Source of the DNA: Pirellulaceae bacterium
GTDB lineage: Bacteria > Planctomycetota > Planctomycetia > Pirellulales > Pirellulaceae
DNA length: 64,000 nt
Assembly: GCA_019636375.1 (NCBI GenBank)
Contig: JAHBXS010000005.1
Span: 434,001 to 498,000, forward strand
Direction of reading: 5' to 3'
Shown here: positions 42,952-51,268 of the stretch, one piece after another
How the letters are laid out: each line of letters starts with the position of its first letter
Position numbering within the stretch: the stretch's first letter is position 1
The notes under the pieces: model-generated
What the model was told of the DNA's origin: nothing
Database searches by the model: none
What the model saw: the letters and a program-made list of their open reading frames with translations, nothing else
Position numbers and translations under genes: made by a program

Positions 42952-43632
42952 CTACTGATTGTCCAGAATTTGGACCCGCGCCATCAAGTACAGCATTTCA
43001 CGGCAAATCTGGGCGGAGCGTTCGTCGTATCGCTCGGCTTCATGCTCGGTATCGTCAGCAACTTTGGGGTCTTCATAGCGAATCGCGACACGAAGGTCGC
43101 AACCGGTCACTAGCGGGCAAGACTCGTCAGCTTGAGAGCAGGTCATCACGGCACAATATCCCTTAGTGGGATTCGGTGCGGAGTCGTAGATTTTTGAGAA
43201 ACAAAGTTGTTGCGCCGTTGAGTCCGATTCAGCGACAGAGTACTTAGGGTTCGGACTGTTCCGTTCATCGACGGTAATTCGTAAACCGCACCGCTCGAGT
43301 GCGGCGACGGCCCGAGGGTTGAACGCGGTCGCTTCAGTGCCGCCCGAAAAAGTTTCCACAGCATTCCATTCGGCATTGAGGCAATTGTAGCGTGCTGCGA
43401 TCCGAGCCCAGATTTGTGCAAACTGACTGCGACGGGAATTGTGCGTACAAATGAAAATTAACTTAGCAGGCTGAGACTTGCCCTGGCACGCTCGGATGTA
43501 ATCTGCAACTTTTTCAAGTTCCATGCGCCGTTCAGAGGAGATCGACGAGAACTCTTCGGCGCGATTCTGCAGGTATTGTAAAACTGCTGGGTAGAAATTT
43601 TGTACCGCTGGAGTTGAAGGTCGGAATGTCAT
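42952..43632 (-). CDS. arsC: Arsenate reductase-like LMW phosphatase-fold protein
   Basis: The 226-residue protein is from ATG 43632, preceded by AAGGG seven bases upstream; the upstream in-frame ATGs at 43656 and 43719 are less good. Residues 60-190 have the LMW-PTP fold of the ArsC type (LIFICTHNSRRSQFAQ, C-x5-R-x-S). Later Cys residues in YCAVMTCSQADESCPLVTGCD fit the thioredoxin-coupled cysteine relay that reduces arsenate to arsenite. It is encoded divergently from arsR-acr3, which confirms the arsenic role. The first 50 residues are extra compared with Staphylococcus-type ArsC. The exact assignment of relay cysteines needs alignment. Confidence 0.85.
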   Translation of the reverse strand: MTFRPSTPAVQNFYPAVLQYLQNRAEEFSSISSERRMELEKVADYIRACQGKSQPAKLIFICTHNSRRSQFAQIWARIAARYNCLNAEWNAVETFSGGTEATAFNPRAVAALERCGLRITVDERNSPNPKYSVAESDSTAQQLCFSKIYDSAPNPTKGYCAVMTCSQADESCPLVTGCDLRVAIRYEDPKVADDTEHEAERYDERSAQICREMLYLMARVQILDNQ

Positions 43633-43820
43633 CACAAATCCCTTATCAATGTTCATGTAGCCGTCTTGAGGATACGCCGCCAAAAAAAGTAACCAATCAC
43701 GAGATTGTTGTGGGAACACAAAATATTGTCGTATTTGCGAATCAAATGGCCAAGTGGTTTTTTGCCGAGATGCGATCCTTTGGGTGGGTTCGCTTTTTCA
43801 CGGAGTGAAAAGCTACGTGG

Positions 43821-43838
43821 CCGTTCACTCCTGAACGG
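43821..43838. repeat. Perfect hairpin in the ars intergenic region
   Basis: CCGTTCA CTCC TGAACGG, a 7-bp perfect stem with a four-base loop, extendable by GTGG/CCAC with a small bulge. No T-run follows on the plus strand. It may bind a regulator or be a small repeat. Confidence 0.6.
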
Positions 43839-43858
43839 TTACCACCCATGATAGCAAA

Positions 43859-43904
43859 TTGACAGTATTTTAGAAACCGGCTATATTTGCATATTGACGC
43901 AAAT
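43859..43904 (+). promoter_or_regulatory. arsR promoter with ArsR-type operator
   Basis: TTGACA (43859-43864), 17-base spacer, TATATT (43882-43887) form a near-consensus promoter. An inverted repeat ATTTGC (43885-43890) / GCAAAT (43899-43904) overlaps the -10 and start region, as expected for ArsR autorepression relieved by arsenite. Confidence 0.75.
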
Positions 43905-43926
43905 GTGCATGTATGGAGTGTCGGGA

Positions 43927-44283
43927 ATGAAACCAAAAGAAGCGGCGAAGTGTTGTCGGCCCATTGATGATCTTTTTGATTCAAAATTTTTTAAGGCAAT
44001 GGGTGAACCAAGTCGGCTAAAGCTGTTGTCTTGTTTGGCCAAATGTGGTCGCCCGTGCTCGGTTACGGAGTTAGCCGAGTGTTGCGCCGTCGATATTTCA
44101 GTGGTTTCTCGGCACTTGGCGGTGCTTGAACAGGCTGGACTTCTCACGGTGTCCAAACGAGGACGCACCGTGTTCTATGCGGTGCCCTATAAACATTTGA
44201 GCAATACGTTCCGGGCATTCGCCAAGGCGATCGAGGATTGCCGTCCCAAACGCTCCGTTTCCCAAAAAGAGTCTGTCGTATGA
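43927..44283 (+). CDS. arsR: ArsR-family transcriptional repressor
   Basis: The 118-residue winged-helix regulator has the recognition helix region DISVVSRHLAVLEQAGLL and the wing SKRGRTVFYAVP. It should repress the arsenic genes by binding the inverted repeat at its own promoter and release it on binding arsenite. The metal site is not the classical CVCDLC: cysteines occur at KCCRPI near the N-terminus, at CLAKCGRPC and at AECCAVD. The ligand set therefore may differ from the E. coli ArsR. ATG 43927 has GGAG about eight bases upstream. It is co-oriented with acr3 (72-base gap), and arsC is divergent. Confidence 0.9.
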   Translation: MKPKEAAKCCRPIDDLFDSKFFKAMGEPSRLKLLSCLAKCGRPCSVTELAECCAVDISVVSRHLAVLEQAGLLTVSKRGRTVFYAVPYKHLSNTFRAFAKAIEDCRPKRSVSQKESVV

Positions 44284-44355
44284 GGCTAAGGCGTCCCGGC
44301 TGTTCGTGAGATCGTCAAACCATTTTCAATATCCGAAAGATCGAATTCCAGACAA

Positions 44356-45438
44356 ATGAACGTCAACAAAGGCAAACCAGACGTAGCCGAAAAGTCTGCG
44401 ATTAGCTTCTTCGAGAAGAATCTCACGATTTGGGTGGCGTTGTGCATGGTAGTAGGGGTGTTGATCGGAAGATTCGCACCGGCGGTACCCGAATTTTTGT
44501 CCAAATTCGAGTATGCGAATGTCTCGATTCCCATCGCCGTGCTGATTTGGTTGATGATCTATCCGATGATGATGAAAGTGGACTTTGCCAGTATCAAGAA
44601 CGTCGGGAAGAACCCCCGGGGACTTGTCGTGACCTGGATCGTCAATTGGTTGATTAAACCGTTTACGATGTTCGGCATCGCGTATTTTTTCTTTTACGTT
44701 GTGTTCAGTTCATTGATCTCGCCGGAGTTGGCCAAGGACTATTTGGCAGGAGCGGTTTTGTTGGGAGCTGCCCCTTGTACGGCGATGGTTTTTGTTTGGA
44801 GTCACTTGACTCAGGGAAATCCTGCTTACACGGTTGTCCAAGTGGCCACGAACGACTTGATCATTCTGGTCGCTTTCACGCCGATCGTGGCATTCCTGTT
44901 GGGGATCGGCGGAATCTCGGTGCCGTGGATGACCCTGCTGGTTTCGGTGGTGTTGTTCGTCGTTGTGCCATTGGCGGGCGGGGTACTTACCCGGCACTTC
45001 GTGATTCGGGCTCGAGGCGATGCCTACTTTTTGAACTCGTTCATTCCCAAATTTAACAACGTGACGATCGTCGGCCTGTTGCTGACTTTGGTAGTGATCT
45101 TTTCGTTCCAAGGTGAAGTGATTTTGAATCACCCATTGCACATTGTCCTGATTGCCGTGCCGTTGACGATTCAGACCGTGCTCATCTTTTTCCTGGCATA
45201 CGGGACTTGTTACCAACTGAGGTGCCAGCATGATGTGGCGGCTCCAGCGGGGATGATTGGCGCATCGAACTTTTTCGAGTTGGCTGTAGCGGTAGCGATC
45301 ACGCTGTTCGGGGCCGCATCACCAGTGGTGTTGGCGACGATTGTGGGGGTACTGGTGGAGGTCCCCTTGATGCTGGCTCTTGTAAAATTTGCCAACAGGA
45401 CTCGCGATTCATTTTCAGGGTTTGCGACCGATGCTTAA
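44356..45438 (+). CDS. acr3: Arsenite efflux pump, ACR3 family
   Basis: The 360-residue inner-membrane protein has about ten helices and extrudes arsenite. The ACR3 hallmarks are present: PIAVLIWLMIYPMMMKVDF, GAAPCTAMVFVWSHLTQGNP with the essential Cys in the fourth or fifth helix, NDLIILVAFTPIV and a PAGMIGASNFFELAVA re-entrant motif near the C-terminus. It completes the arsR-acr3 operon, with arsC divergent. No antimonite-specific features can be read. The start at 44356 is preceded by weak ribosome-binding sequence, but no better ATG lies near. Confidence 0.95.
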   Translation: MNVNKGKPDVAEKSAISFFEKNLTIWVALCMVVGVLIGRFAPAVPEFLSKFEYANVSIPIAVLIWLMIYPMMMKVDFASIKNVGKNPRGLVVTWIVNWLIKPFTMFGIAYFFFYVVFSSLISPELAKDYLAGAVLLGAAPCTAMVFVWSHLTQGNPAYTVVQVATNDLIILVAFTPIVAFLLGIGGISVPWMTLLVSVVLFVVVPLAGGVLTRHFVIRARGDAYFLNSFIPKFNNVTIVGLLLTLVVIFSFQGEVILNHPLHIVLIAVPLTIQTVLIFFLAYGTCYQLRCQHDVAAPAGMIGASNFFELAVAVAITLFGAASPVVLATIVGVLVEVPLMLALVKFANRTRDSFSGFATDA

Positions 45439-45507
45439 ACGTGATAGTTGCCGCGGTGGAATCCGTAATGATTTACTGGGAGCAAGCCCTGAGCGGCTTG
45501 ATGAAAA

Positions 45508-45744
45508 TCATGGGGGTGTTTGTGTGCTCCGATAGACCGAGTGCCACGTGCGTTGGCCGCATTTGGGGCAGGTTATTAAGCGTTTGGGATTTCCACGTGC
45601 TTTCCAGCGAATGCCTCCCATTTCCCAAACGGAGCGTTCGAAACCACAGGGGCAACGCATCATCCAAGCGAGTGATTCGGCACGCATGTCTTCGGCCCAT
45701 CTCTTGGGCAAGATCGCGGTAAAAAATCTTTGAGTGAATGACAT
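45508..45744 (-). CDS. Small zinc-ribbon-like protein (78 aa)
   Basis: I do not recognise the family. It holds two Cys pairs, RCPCGF and CPKCGQ, about 30 residues apart, the spacing of a zinc ribbon, in a basic Trp-rich background (SVWEMGGIRWKARGNPKR). I chose ATG 45744; the longer ATG 45831 would overlap the preceding cytochrome gene by 32 bases. AAGGGA lies about ten bases before the start, farther than ideal. It might bind metal or nucleic acid. It follows the cytochrome gene on the same strand. Confidence 0.6.
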   Translation of the reverse strand: MSFTQRFFTAILPKRWAEDMRAESLAWMMRCPCGFERSVWEMGGIRWKARGNPKRLITCPKCGQRTWHSVYRSTQTPP

Positions 45745-45799
45745 GGAATTTAATTCCCTTGGCTCAACCAATGTAGGATCGGTCAACGAAACACTCGGC

Positions 45800-47560
45800 T
45801 TAGTGATCCAAGACAAATGACTGCATGTCAATCAATTCAGGTCTCAAATCTGCAGCCTCATAAATGGACCGAAATTGGCGGACTTCAGGAGTGTCGTTTT
45901 CGAAAAGTTCTGCCGCATGTCGAGCCGAGATGGTTTGGAAAAGGAGAGTCGCCTCGACACGATATGGCGACCTCCCGACCACGGGTGCGACGTAAGTCAA
46001 CTGATCTGAACCGCCAACAAAATCCACATCATTATCGATTCCGGCAGGAAGAGTCGAGACCGCGTCGGGGTGATCCATTTTCCAACCCAGGGGAAGCAGG
46101 CGGTTGTCTTTCAAGAAACTGGCTCCATGTAGAAGATAAAAGGTCGGCTTACCCTCGATATCTGCCATGATCGTTTCGTAGACTTGAACTTGTTGCGAGT
46201 TCTCGATCCGCTGGAAATGCGGCAGATTCTCGCCGCCTGTGCGCTCCGAGGGTAACACCTGGTGTTCGGCGTCCACCAACTCGCCCCGTTCATTATAGGC
46301 ACCCGAAACAAACACGAGTTGCTCATCGGCGTCGAACACTTTCAGTTGAATCCAGGCTCGGCGACTGGGGTATGCCGTCGGCAGTTTATGTCCTGCCAGA
46401 TTGGTTACCTTCAAAGGAATGTAAAATCGACCGCTTTCGATTCGAGCATCAACGAACTCAAGCGTGGCCGTCTGATGTCGTAACATTTTTTCGATTTGCG
46501 AGAGTGATTCATCGAAAGCAGCACGAGGAACCTCAACTCCAAGCTCTCGGGAGTTGTCGCGTAAAATGCGGGTCATCAGGGCATTGCCGCCTACCAGGGT
46601 GTGACGCCCGAATGGTTCTCGTGGATTCAAGAACGGAAAATCTCGGCCTCCAGGATTGTGAGCGAGCATGGTCTTGATCGGACTGCCATCGTTGCCGGTT
46701 GTCGGCATGTGGCAACTTTGGCAGCTTCGTGCAAGCTGATCAGGAGAAGCCATTTCGTCATTAAAGACCGAATTACGCCATTCCAGGTAGGGTGCCTGTT
46801 CGTGAAAATGGGTGCCAGTGGGTTCTCCCTTAGACGTAACCGCTTCTGTAATCACCGTATGACAACTTGCACAGAGAGCTGACTTCAAAATATGGGGTGA
46901 GTGGGTAGGCGTGTAACCAACATTATTCCGCATCGGCATGGTGACCGGATTTGCGTGGGGTCCATAGATTTGCGATTCCAAATTGATTTCAAAATTGCCG
47001 GTGAAAGATTCCGGCGTTCCCAGATTTTTATCAGTGATTTGATGACAAACCGTACACGACACTCCGTCCATCGCCAAATGAGCCTTGGGGGTTGCCGTCT
47101 TGAGCAACGCAAGAACTTCGCCATCTGGGCTGGGCGGAAAGGGAGCTGCCATGGGAGTATGGCAACGAGTGCAGATATCCTCAATGTGTGCCTTTTGCTG
47201 AGGCGTTTTGGCCACTTCAGCAGAAACTACGGCACGCCAATAGGGGTCTCGCGAAGACTGGGCCATCATCGACGACTGCCATAGATCATAGGCCGCCACA
47301 GATTCCCCTTGCTGATCACGTTGTGAATTAGAACGACTGGAAAAGTTATGGCACAACGCACAACGCTGCCCAAGTTCGAAATGCGGTGCCGCCACTAGTG
47401 AGCTCAATGTCTCATCTGTCGGGTTGCCTTTTTTTGAGGTTTGGGCGATCGGTTGCTCATTGCGTGAATCGCGAAACGCTCCTGGAAAACTTACCAGCCA
47501 AGCAAAAGCCATTAACGACACCAGCAAGGAAGCCGTGATCAAAAGCGCCTTAAGTCTCAT
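45800..47560 (-). CDS. Exported five-heme cytochrome c
   Basis: The 586-residue protein has a signal peptide (KALLITASLLVSLMAFAWL) and five CxxCH heme sites: CALCH, CTRCH, CTVCH, CASCH and CQSCH, all in the first 300 residues. Other His residues such as GPHAN, TPTHSPH and GTHFHE could be distal ligands. The C-terminal half (about 330-586) is heme-free and beta-rich (IPLKVTNLAGHKLPTAYPSRRAWIQL), resembling the C-terminal domains of multiheme cytochromes in cytochrome c554/NrfA-like systems. It moves electrons in the periplasm; the redox partner is unknown. It precedes the zinc-ribbon gene on the same strand. No oxidase or quinone-linked gene is adjacent. Confidence 0.85.
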   Translation of the reverse strand: MRLKALLITASLLVSLMAFAWLVSFPGAFRDSRNEQPIAQTSKKGNPTDETLSSLVAAPHFELGQRCALCHNFSSRSNSQRDQQGESVAAYDLWQSSMMAQSSRDPYWRAVVSAEVAKTPQQKAHIEDICTRCHTPMAAPFPPSPDGEVLALLKTATPKAHLAMDGVSCTVCHQITDKNLGTPESFTGNFEINLESQIYGPHANPVTMPMRNNVGYTPTHSPHILKSALCASCHTVITEAVTSKGEPTGTHFHEQAPYLEWRNSVFNDEMASPDQLARSCQSCHMPTTGNDGSPIKTMLAHNPGGRDFPFLNPREPFGRHTLVGGNALMTRILRDNSRELGVEVPRAAFDESLSQIEKMLRHQTATLEFVDARIESGRFYIPLKVTNLAGHKLPTAYPSRRAWIQLKVFDADEQLVFVSGAYNERGELVDAEHQVLPSERTGGENLPHFQRIENSQQVQVYETIMADIEGKPTFYLLHGASFLKDNRLLPLGWKMDHPDAVSTLPAGIDNDVDFVGGSDQLTYVAPVVGRSPYRVEATLLFQTISARHAAELFENDTPEVRQFRSIYEAADLRPELIDMQSFVLDH

Positions 47561-47869
47561 AAAAGTCTCGTTTCTTAAGACGGGTCAAATCAGCTAAAGA
47601 GGTGAAATAATTGCTCGGCAATGCCCTTGCTTCCACCGACCTGAGATCAGTGCATAGCGAGTCAATGCAACTTTCCCAAAAACGAATTCTATGAAACGAA
47701 TTGCCTGCGAGCAAGAATGGCGGTGATAGCGATTCGGTAAGGCGATTGTTAAAATGCACGCTTCAATATGAAAGTTCGCGGAACGGTCTCAAGTTTGCCG
47801 TGGCCGATGCTTTGGCAGATTATGTTTTTTCGAGGATGATCTCGAACCTTTCAAGTCGGAATATCGAAA

Positions 47870-48298
47870 ATGATGTCTGAGCAACAAACGGTAATTCGCC
47901 AGCAGATCATTTTGCGCAGTTTGATTATTTGGCACGGGATCATTTTGGCTGAGATTGTGCATGGAATTGTGCGTGCCGTTGCGGTGGTGCCGCAAGTTGG
48001 AAAGTTCCGCGCGGATCAACTTGGGGTTTTTTCAGGGTCGTTGATCATCTTGGGCATCGCCTATTTCACAATCGAGTGGATTGGAGCTCGGCGGACGGGG
48101 GAGCTATTGGCGGTCGGGGTTGTGTGGACTGTTTTGACGTTTGTTTTCGAGATGCTGTTTGGATATTTTGTGGTGGGCCTGGCCTGGGAGGAACTTTTTG
48201 CCAGCTACAATCTGCCCCAAGGAGGGCTCATGCCAATCGGCCTCCTATTCTTGCTGGTGAGTCCCCTGGTCGCAAAGTCTCTTCGGAATATCCGGTGA
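47870..48298 (+). CDS. Small integral membrane protein (142 aa)
   Basis: I do not recognise this protein. It has four hydrophobic helices: IILRSLIIWHGIILAEIVHGIV, FSGSLIILGIAYFTIEWIGA, LLAVGVVWTVLTFVFEMLFGYFVVGLAW and GGLMPIGLLFLLVSPLVA. Charged residues between them (RADQ, RRTGE) and a short C-terminal basic tail fit a small inner-membrane protein. Two adjacent ATGs begin it. The frame is intact and surrounded by sizeable non-coding stretches, so it is likely a separate transcription unit. No catalytic motif is visible. Confidence 0.65.
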   Translation: MMSEQQTVIRQQIILRSLIIWHGIILAEIVHGIVRAVAVVPQVGKFRADQLGVFSGSLIILGIAYFTIEWIGARRTGELLAVGVVWTVLTFVFEMLFGYFVVGLAWEELFASYNLPQGGLMPIGLLFLLVSPLVAKSLRNIR

Positions 48299-48702
48299 GG
48301 TACAGCGATACGCTGGATCGATTGGTTTTTGAAAAATCGCGAGTCTTAAGATTGATCGATGCTAAACCTGTTTTGCTTGGGATCGGGCAACTTGAGTCGA
48401 CTCCAACAACGGTAAATTCTCTCCCGAGGTATTTCGCAAAAAACCCCGCCGGTCCTTCAGTAGTTTCAGGTGTTTTCTAAGTGTTGCATTTGGATATTTA
48501 TCCGTGGTTTCATGAATCATCGCAGACAACATCTGACGGATCGGTTTTAGGACTTGGCGTCGGCTGGGATGTAGCGGATGAGTCCTTTTTTCGGAGAAAT
48601 CTGGTAAAATGCTCCACGTTGCTTAGAAAAATTGCGTCAGTTTACTGAAGCAGTGCAAATCATCATTCTTGGGAATGGCGGAACAGGATCACAAGAGGCA
48701 AA
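48299..48702. other. Intergenic, no gene recognised
   Basis: About 400 bases before cysC; no coding region, RNA or repeat stands out. GGGATGTAGCG, part of the direct repeat at 40549, recurs at about 48567. Confidence 0.45.
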
Positions 48703-49350
48703 ATGTCGGAGAACAAAACTATCGTCAGGTGGCATCGCCCCAGCGTTTCTCGATCAAGGGGGTGCGTGGTTTGGTTCACGGGCCTGAGTGGCAGTGGGAA
48801 GAGTACGGTTGCGAATCGCGTCGATGAACTTTTGGCGGAGCGGCAGGTATCCGCATTTGTTTTGGATGGCGATAACGTTCGGCACGGGTTGAATGCGAGT
48901 CCGGAAATTTTGAGTCGCAACCATTCGGAGGAGTTCGCAAATCGATTTGGGTTGACCTTTGCTCCACTTGATCGCGAGGAAAACATTCGTCGTATCGCTT
49001 GCGTGGGAGAATTGTTCGCAACCGCAGGACTGATTGCCTTAACCGCATTTGTCAGTCCCTATCGTCGTGATCGCGAGTTGGCTCGGCAAGTTATTTCTGG
49101 ACAGGGAGCGGCTGATGATTTTATTGAAGTCTTCGTCGATACACCGCTGGAGGTCTGTGAGCAGCGGGACCCCAAAGGTTTGTACAAAAAGGCAAGGGCG
49201 GGAGAGATCAAGAATTTCACTGGAATCGACGATCCCTACGAGCCCCCTTTGAAACCGGAAATTCATCTCGCTGGTGGATCACAATCTATCGATGAACTTG
49301 CGGCTGCCGTGATCTCCTATCTCCAGCAACGAGGAAAACTCACTGCATGA
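48703..49350 (+). CDS. cysC: Adenylylsulfate (APS) kinase
   Basis: The enzyme phosphorylates APS to PAPS with ATP. GLSGSGKST (residues 27-35) is the P-loop; LDGDNVRHGLN, REENIRRIACVGELF and AFVSPYRRDRELAR are APS-kinase motifs; FIEVFVDTPLEVCEQRDPKGLYKKARAGEIKNFTGIDDPYE is the lid and APS region (quoted in parts as seen). Between GLN and the REENIRR block there is an insertion of about 15 residues (SPEILSRNHSEEFANRFG) compared with E. coli CysC. PAPS supports sulfation or assimilation; no cysD/cysN neighbours are in view. The last four bases overlap the next gene's start. Confidence 0.93.
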   Translation: MSENKTIVRWHRPSVSRSRGCVVWFTGLSGSGKSTVANRVDELLAERQVSAFVLDGDNVRHGLNASPEILSRNHSEEFANRFGLTFAPLDREENIRRIACVGELFATAGLIALTAFVSPYRRDRELARQVISGQGAADDFIEVFVDTPLEVCEQRDPKGLYKKARAGEIKNFTGIDDPYEPPLKPEIHLAGGSQSIDELAAAVISYLQQRGKLTA

Positions 49351-49748
49351 CCGAGACTCAATGGAAAGAACTGCACCAGCATGCCCAAACGGTTCGCAAG
49401 CGAGCCTATGCCCCTTACTCTAAATTTCTGGTCGGAGCGGCGTTGTTGTCTCGGCAAGGGAATGTCTACCTGGGATGCAACGTAGAAAATGGTGCTTATA
49501 GCCCTTGTTTGTGCGCTGAGCGAGGAGCCGTAGCCGCAGCCGTTGCCGCAGGGGAGCGAGAATTCGTTGCGGTGGCCATCGTCGCCACTGATTTGGCCTC
49601 TCCATGCGGCGTTTGCCGACAAGTTCTCTTCGAGTTCGGAGCCGACATTGCAGTGCGGGCTTATGCAGCCGACGCCCCTGATATCTACAAAACCTGGACC
49701 AGCGGCGAGCTCTTGCCTGACGGATTCGAGCTAAAGCGACGCACTTGA
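49347..49748 (+). CDS. cdd: Cytidine deaminase
   Basis: The 133-residue enzyme deaminates cytidine and deoxycytidine for pyrimidine salvage. AYAPYSKFLVGAALL opens the family; VENGAYSPCLCAERGA has the zinc Cys56 and catalytic Glu58; SPCGVCRQVL supplies Cys87 and Cys90. It is a typical tetrameric-class Cdd in length. The start overlaps the cysC stop by four bases (ATGA), so the two are translated together although they serve different pathways. Confidence 0.95.
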   Translation: MTETQWKELHQHAQTVRKRAYAPYSKFLVGAALLSRQGNVYLGCNVENGAYSPCLCAERGAVAAAVAAGEREFVAVAIVATDLASPCGVCRQVLFEFGADIAVRAYAADAPDIYKTWTSGELLPDGFELKRRT

Positions 49749-49942
49749 ACCGCTGGGTTGGGGTGTTAAGATTTTCCGATGCTATCGATTGCCCAAGAAT
49801 TTTCCATTTCGATGAGATGTCACGGCCATAGCGATTTTTTGCGGAACGTCGGCCTTTGGGACCGAATCAACTATCAAGGTTACGCGTTAAGGGTGACTTG
49901 TTCACTTATTTTTGCACGCGGCATCGTAGAAGGTACAGCAAC

Positions 49943-51022
49943 ATGAACATGATTCGATGGTTTGGCTTGGCTCTCCTGTTGGGGACCCTTCTGATTAGTC
50001 AGGAAGCTTTGGCGCAAAACCCTCTTCAAGATTTGCAAAAAAAGGTTGACGAAAACCTTCCTCGCGGTCGCTTTATGCGGAAACTACGTGAGGACGCACA
50101 GGCTCGCGATGAGAAAAAAGAACAGCAAAAGAAGCAACGGGAAAAAGAACAACAGGAAAAAGAACGGGAGAAGATGGCACGCGACGCTCAAAAGCGTGGC
50201 GAGATTCGCCCTCCCCAATTCAATCAGCCAAATTTAGCAAATCAACCGAATCTCGCAAACAATCCTCAAGGCGGCCCACAGTTTCGCAGCCCTCAAGCAA
50301 TTCCTCAATTCGCTCCAGGTGAGTTGCGTCAACCGACGCCAGGTCAAACTGCACCCGGCCAGCCGATGTTCGCGCAGCCAAATACCCAAATGCCAACGCC
50401 GGATTTTGGCCAACCGAGACAAACAACTGCGAAACCGCCTGCGAAGAATGCAAATCATCCTCAAGGCTTCGGGTTGGTTTTAGTTGAAAAACAAGACCAA
50501 CTTCAGGTCGCTGAGATCGATCCGAAAGGGAACGCGGCACAAGCTGGCTTGCGTCGTGGTGATGTGATTAACCAGATCGGTGGCGTCGATATTTCCACGC
50601 TCGACGAATTCGACGAAATCACTAAACTGATGGGAAATGGCGATCAGATCGAGTTCGGCATCGTGCGTGGCGGAAAAAAGAGTAGCCAAGCGATAACTTT
50701 TGGCGCCGTTATCGACACCGATTTGGAGCAATTGACTGATCTTGTAGAGCCACCCGGTATCGACCTGGAAACCGCCAACGATTTTGCTCCGCCGGTGCGA
50801 ACTGCCGACTCTCGGCGAAATCCCAACTCAATTCTGGACATTCCAACGAACTCCTCGCGTAGCTCCACTCAAGGGATTTTACCGCCGCCCGTGAAAGCTG
50901 AATCCAAAAATTTAGAACAAATCATCGAAGACCAACAAAAAGTGATCGAACGGTTGGAGCGAGAATTGAAGCGTTTGCAACAATCACCGCCAACCCGCGA
51001 CGACGATCCGCCCATCGGCTAA
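49943..51022 (+). CDS. Secreted PDZ-domain protein with charged and P/Q-rich regions
   Basis: The 359-residue protein is from ATG 49943 (AAGG eight bases upstream); the in-frame start at 49856 has no supporting sequence. It has a signal peptide (MIRWFGLALLLGTLLISQEALA), a Lys/Glu-rich helical stretch (about 55-85, KKEQQKKQREKEQQ), a Pro/Gln/Asn-rich linker, then a PDZ domain (GFGLVLVEKQDQLQV to IEFGIVRGGKK, with QAGLRRGDVINQIGG). A disordered region and a short C-terminal coiled coil (LEQIIEDQQKVIERLERELKRLQ, in two parts) follow. PDZ probably binds protein C-termini in the periplasm. There is no protease domain. A strong terminator follows. Confidence 0.8.
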   Translation: MNMIRWFGLALLLGTLLISQEALAQNPLQDLQKKVDENLPRGRFMRKLREDAQARDEKKEQQKKQREKEQQEKEREKMARDAQKRGEIRPPQFNQPNLANQPNLANNPQGGPQFRSPQAIPQFAPGELRQPTPGQTAPGQPMFAQPNTQMPTPDFGQPRQTTAKPPAKNANHPQGFGLVLVEKQDQLQVAEIDPKGNAAQAGLRRGDVINQIGGVDISTLDEFDEITKLMGNGDQIEFGIVRGGKKSSQAITFGAVIDTDLEQLTDLVEPPGIDLETANDFAPPVRTADSRRNPNSILDIPTNSSRSSTQGILPPPVKAESKNLEQIIEDQQKVIERLERELKRLQQSPPTRDDDPPIG

Positions 51023-51079
51023 AGAAATTTTTCCCGTATAGTTTCGTGCAGGCTCGCTTGCGAGGACATGCACACGAAG

Positions 51080-51115
51080 CACGGTCGGCCCCTCAAAAGG
51101 CCGACCGTGTTTTTT
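51080..51115 (+). terminator. Rho-independent terminator after the PDZ gene
   Basis: An 11-bp perfect stem CACGGTCGGCC (51080-51090) / GGCCGACCGTG (51099-51109), eight-base loop, six T residues. Confidence 0.93.
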
Positions 51116-51268
51116 CGTGGATTTTCGCAACAAAGCGTCTTTTTTCTTAGGTCTAAGGCTGAGTCCAAATGGCTGGATTGGGTTGCTGCGTAGGGTTGAT
51201 TTTTCGGGTATTCTACTTACAGTTGACGTGAATGAAGCTTCGCAAGAATAAGAGTTTTTGAGGATTGC

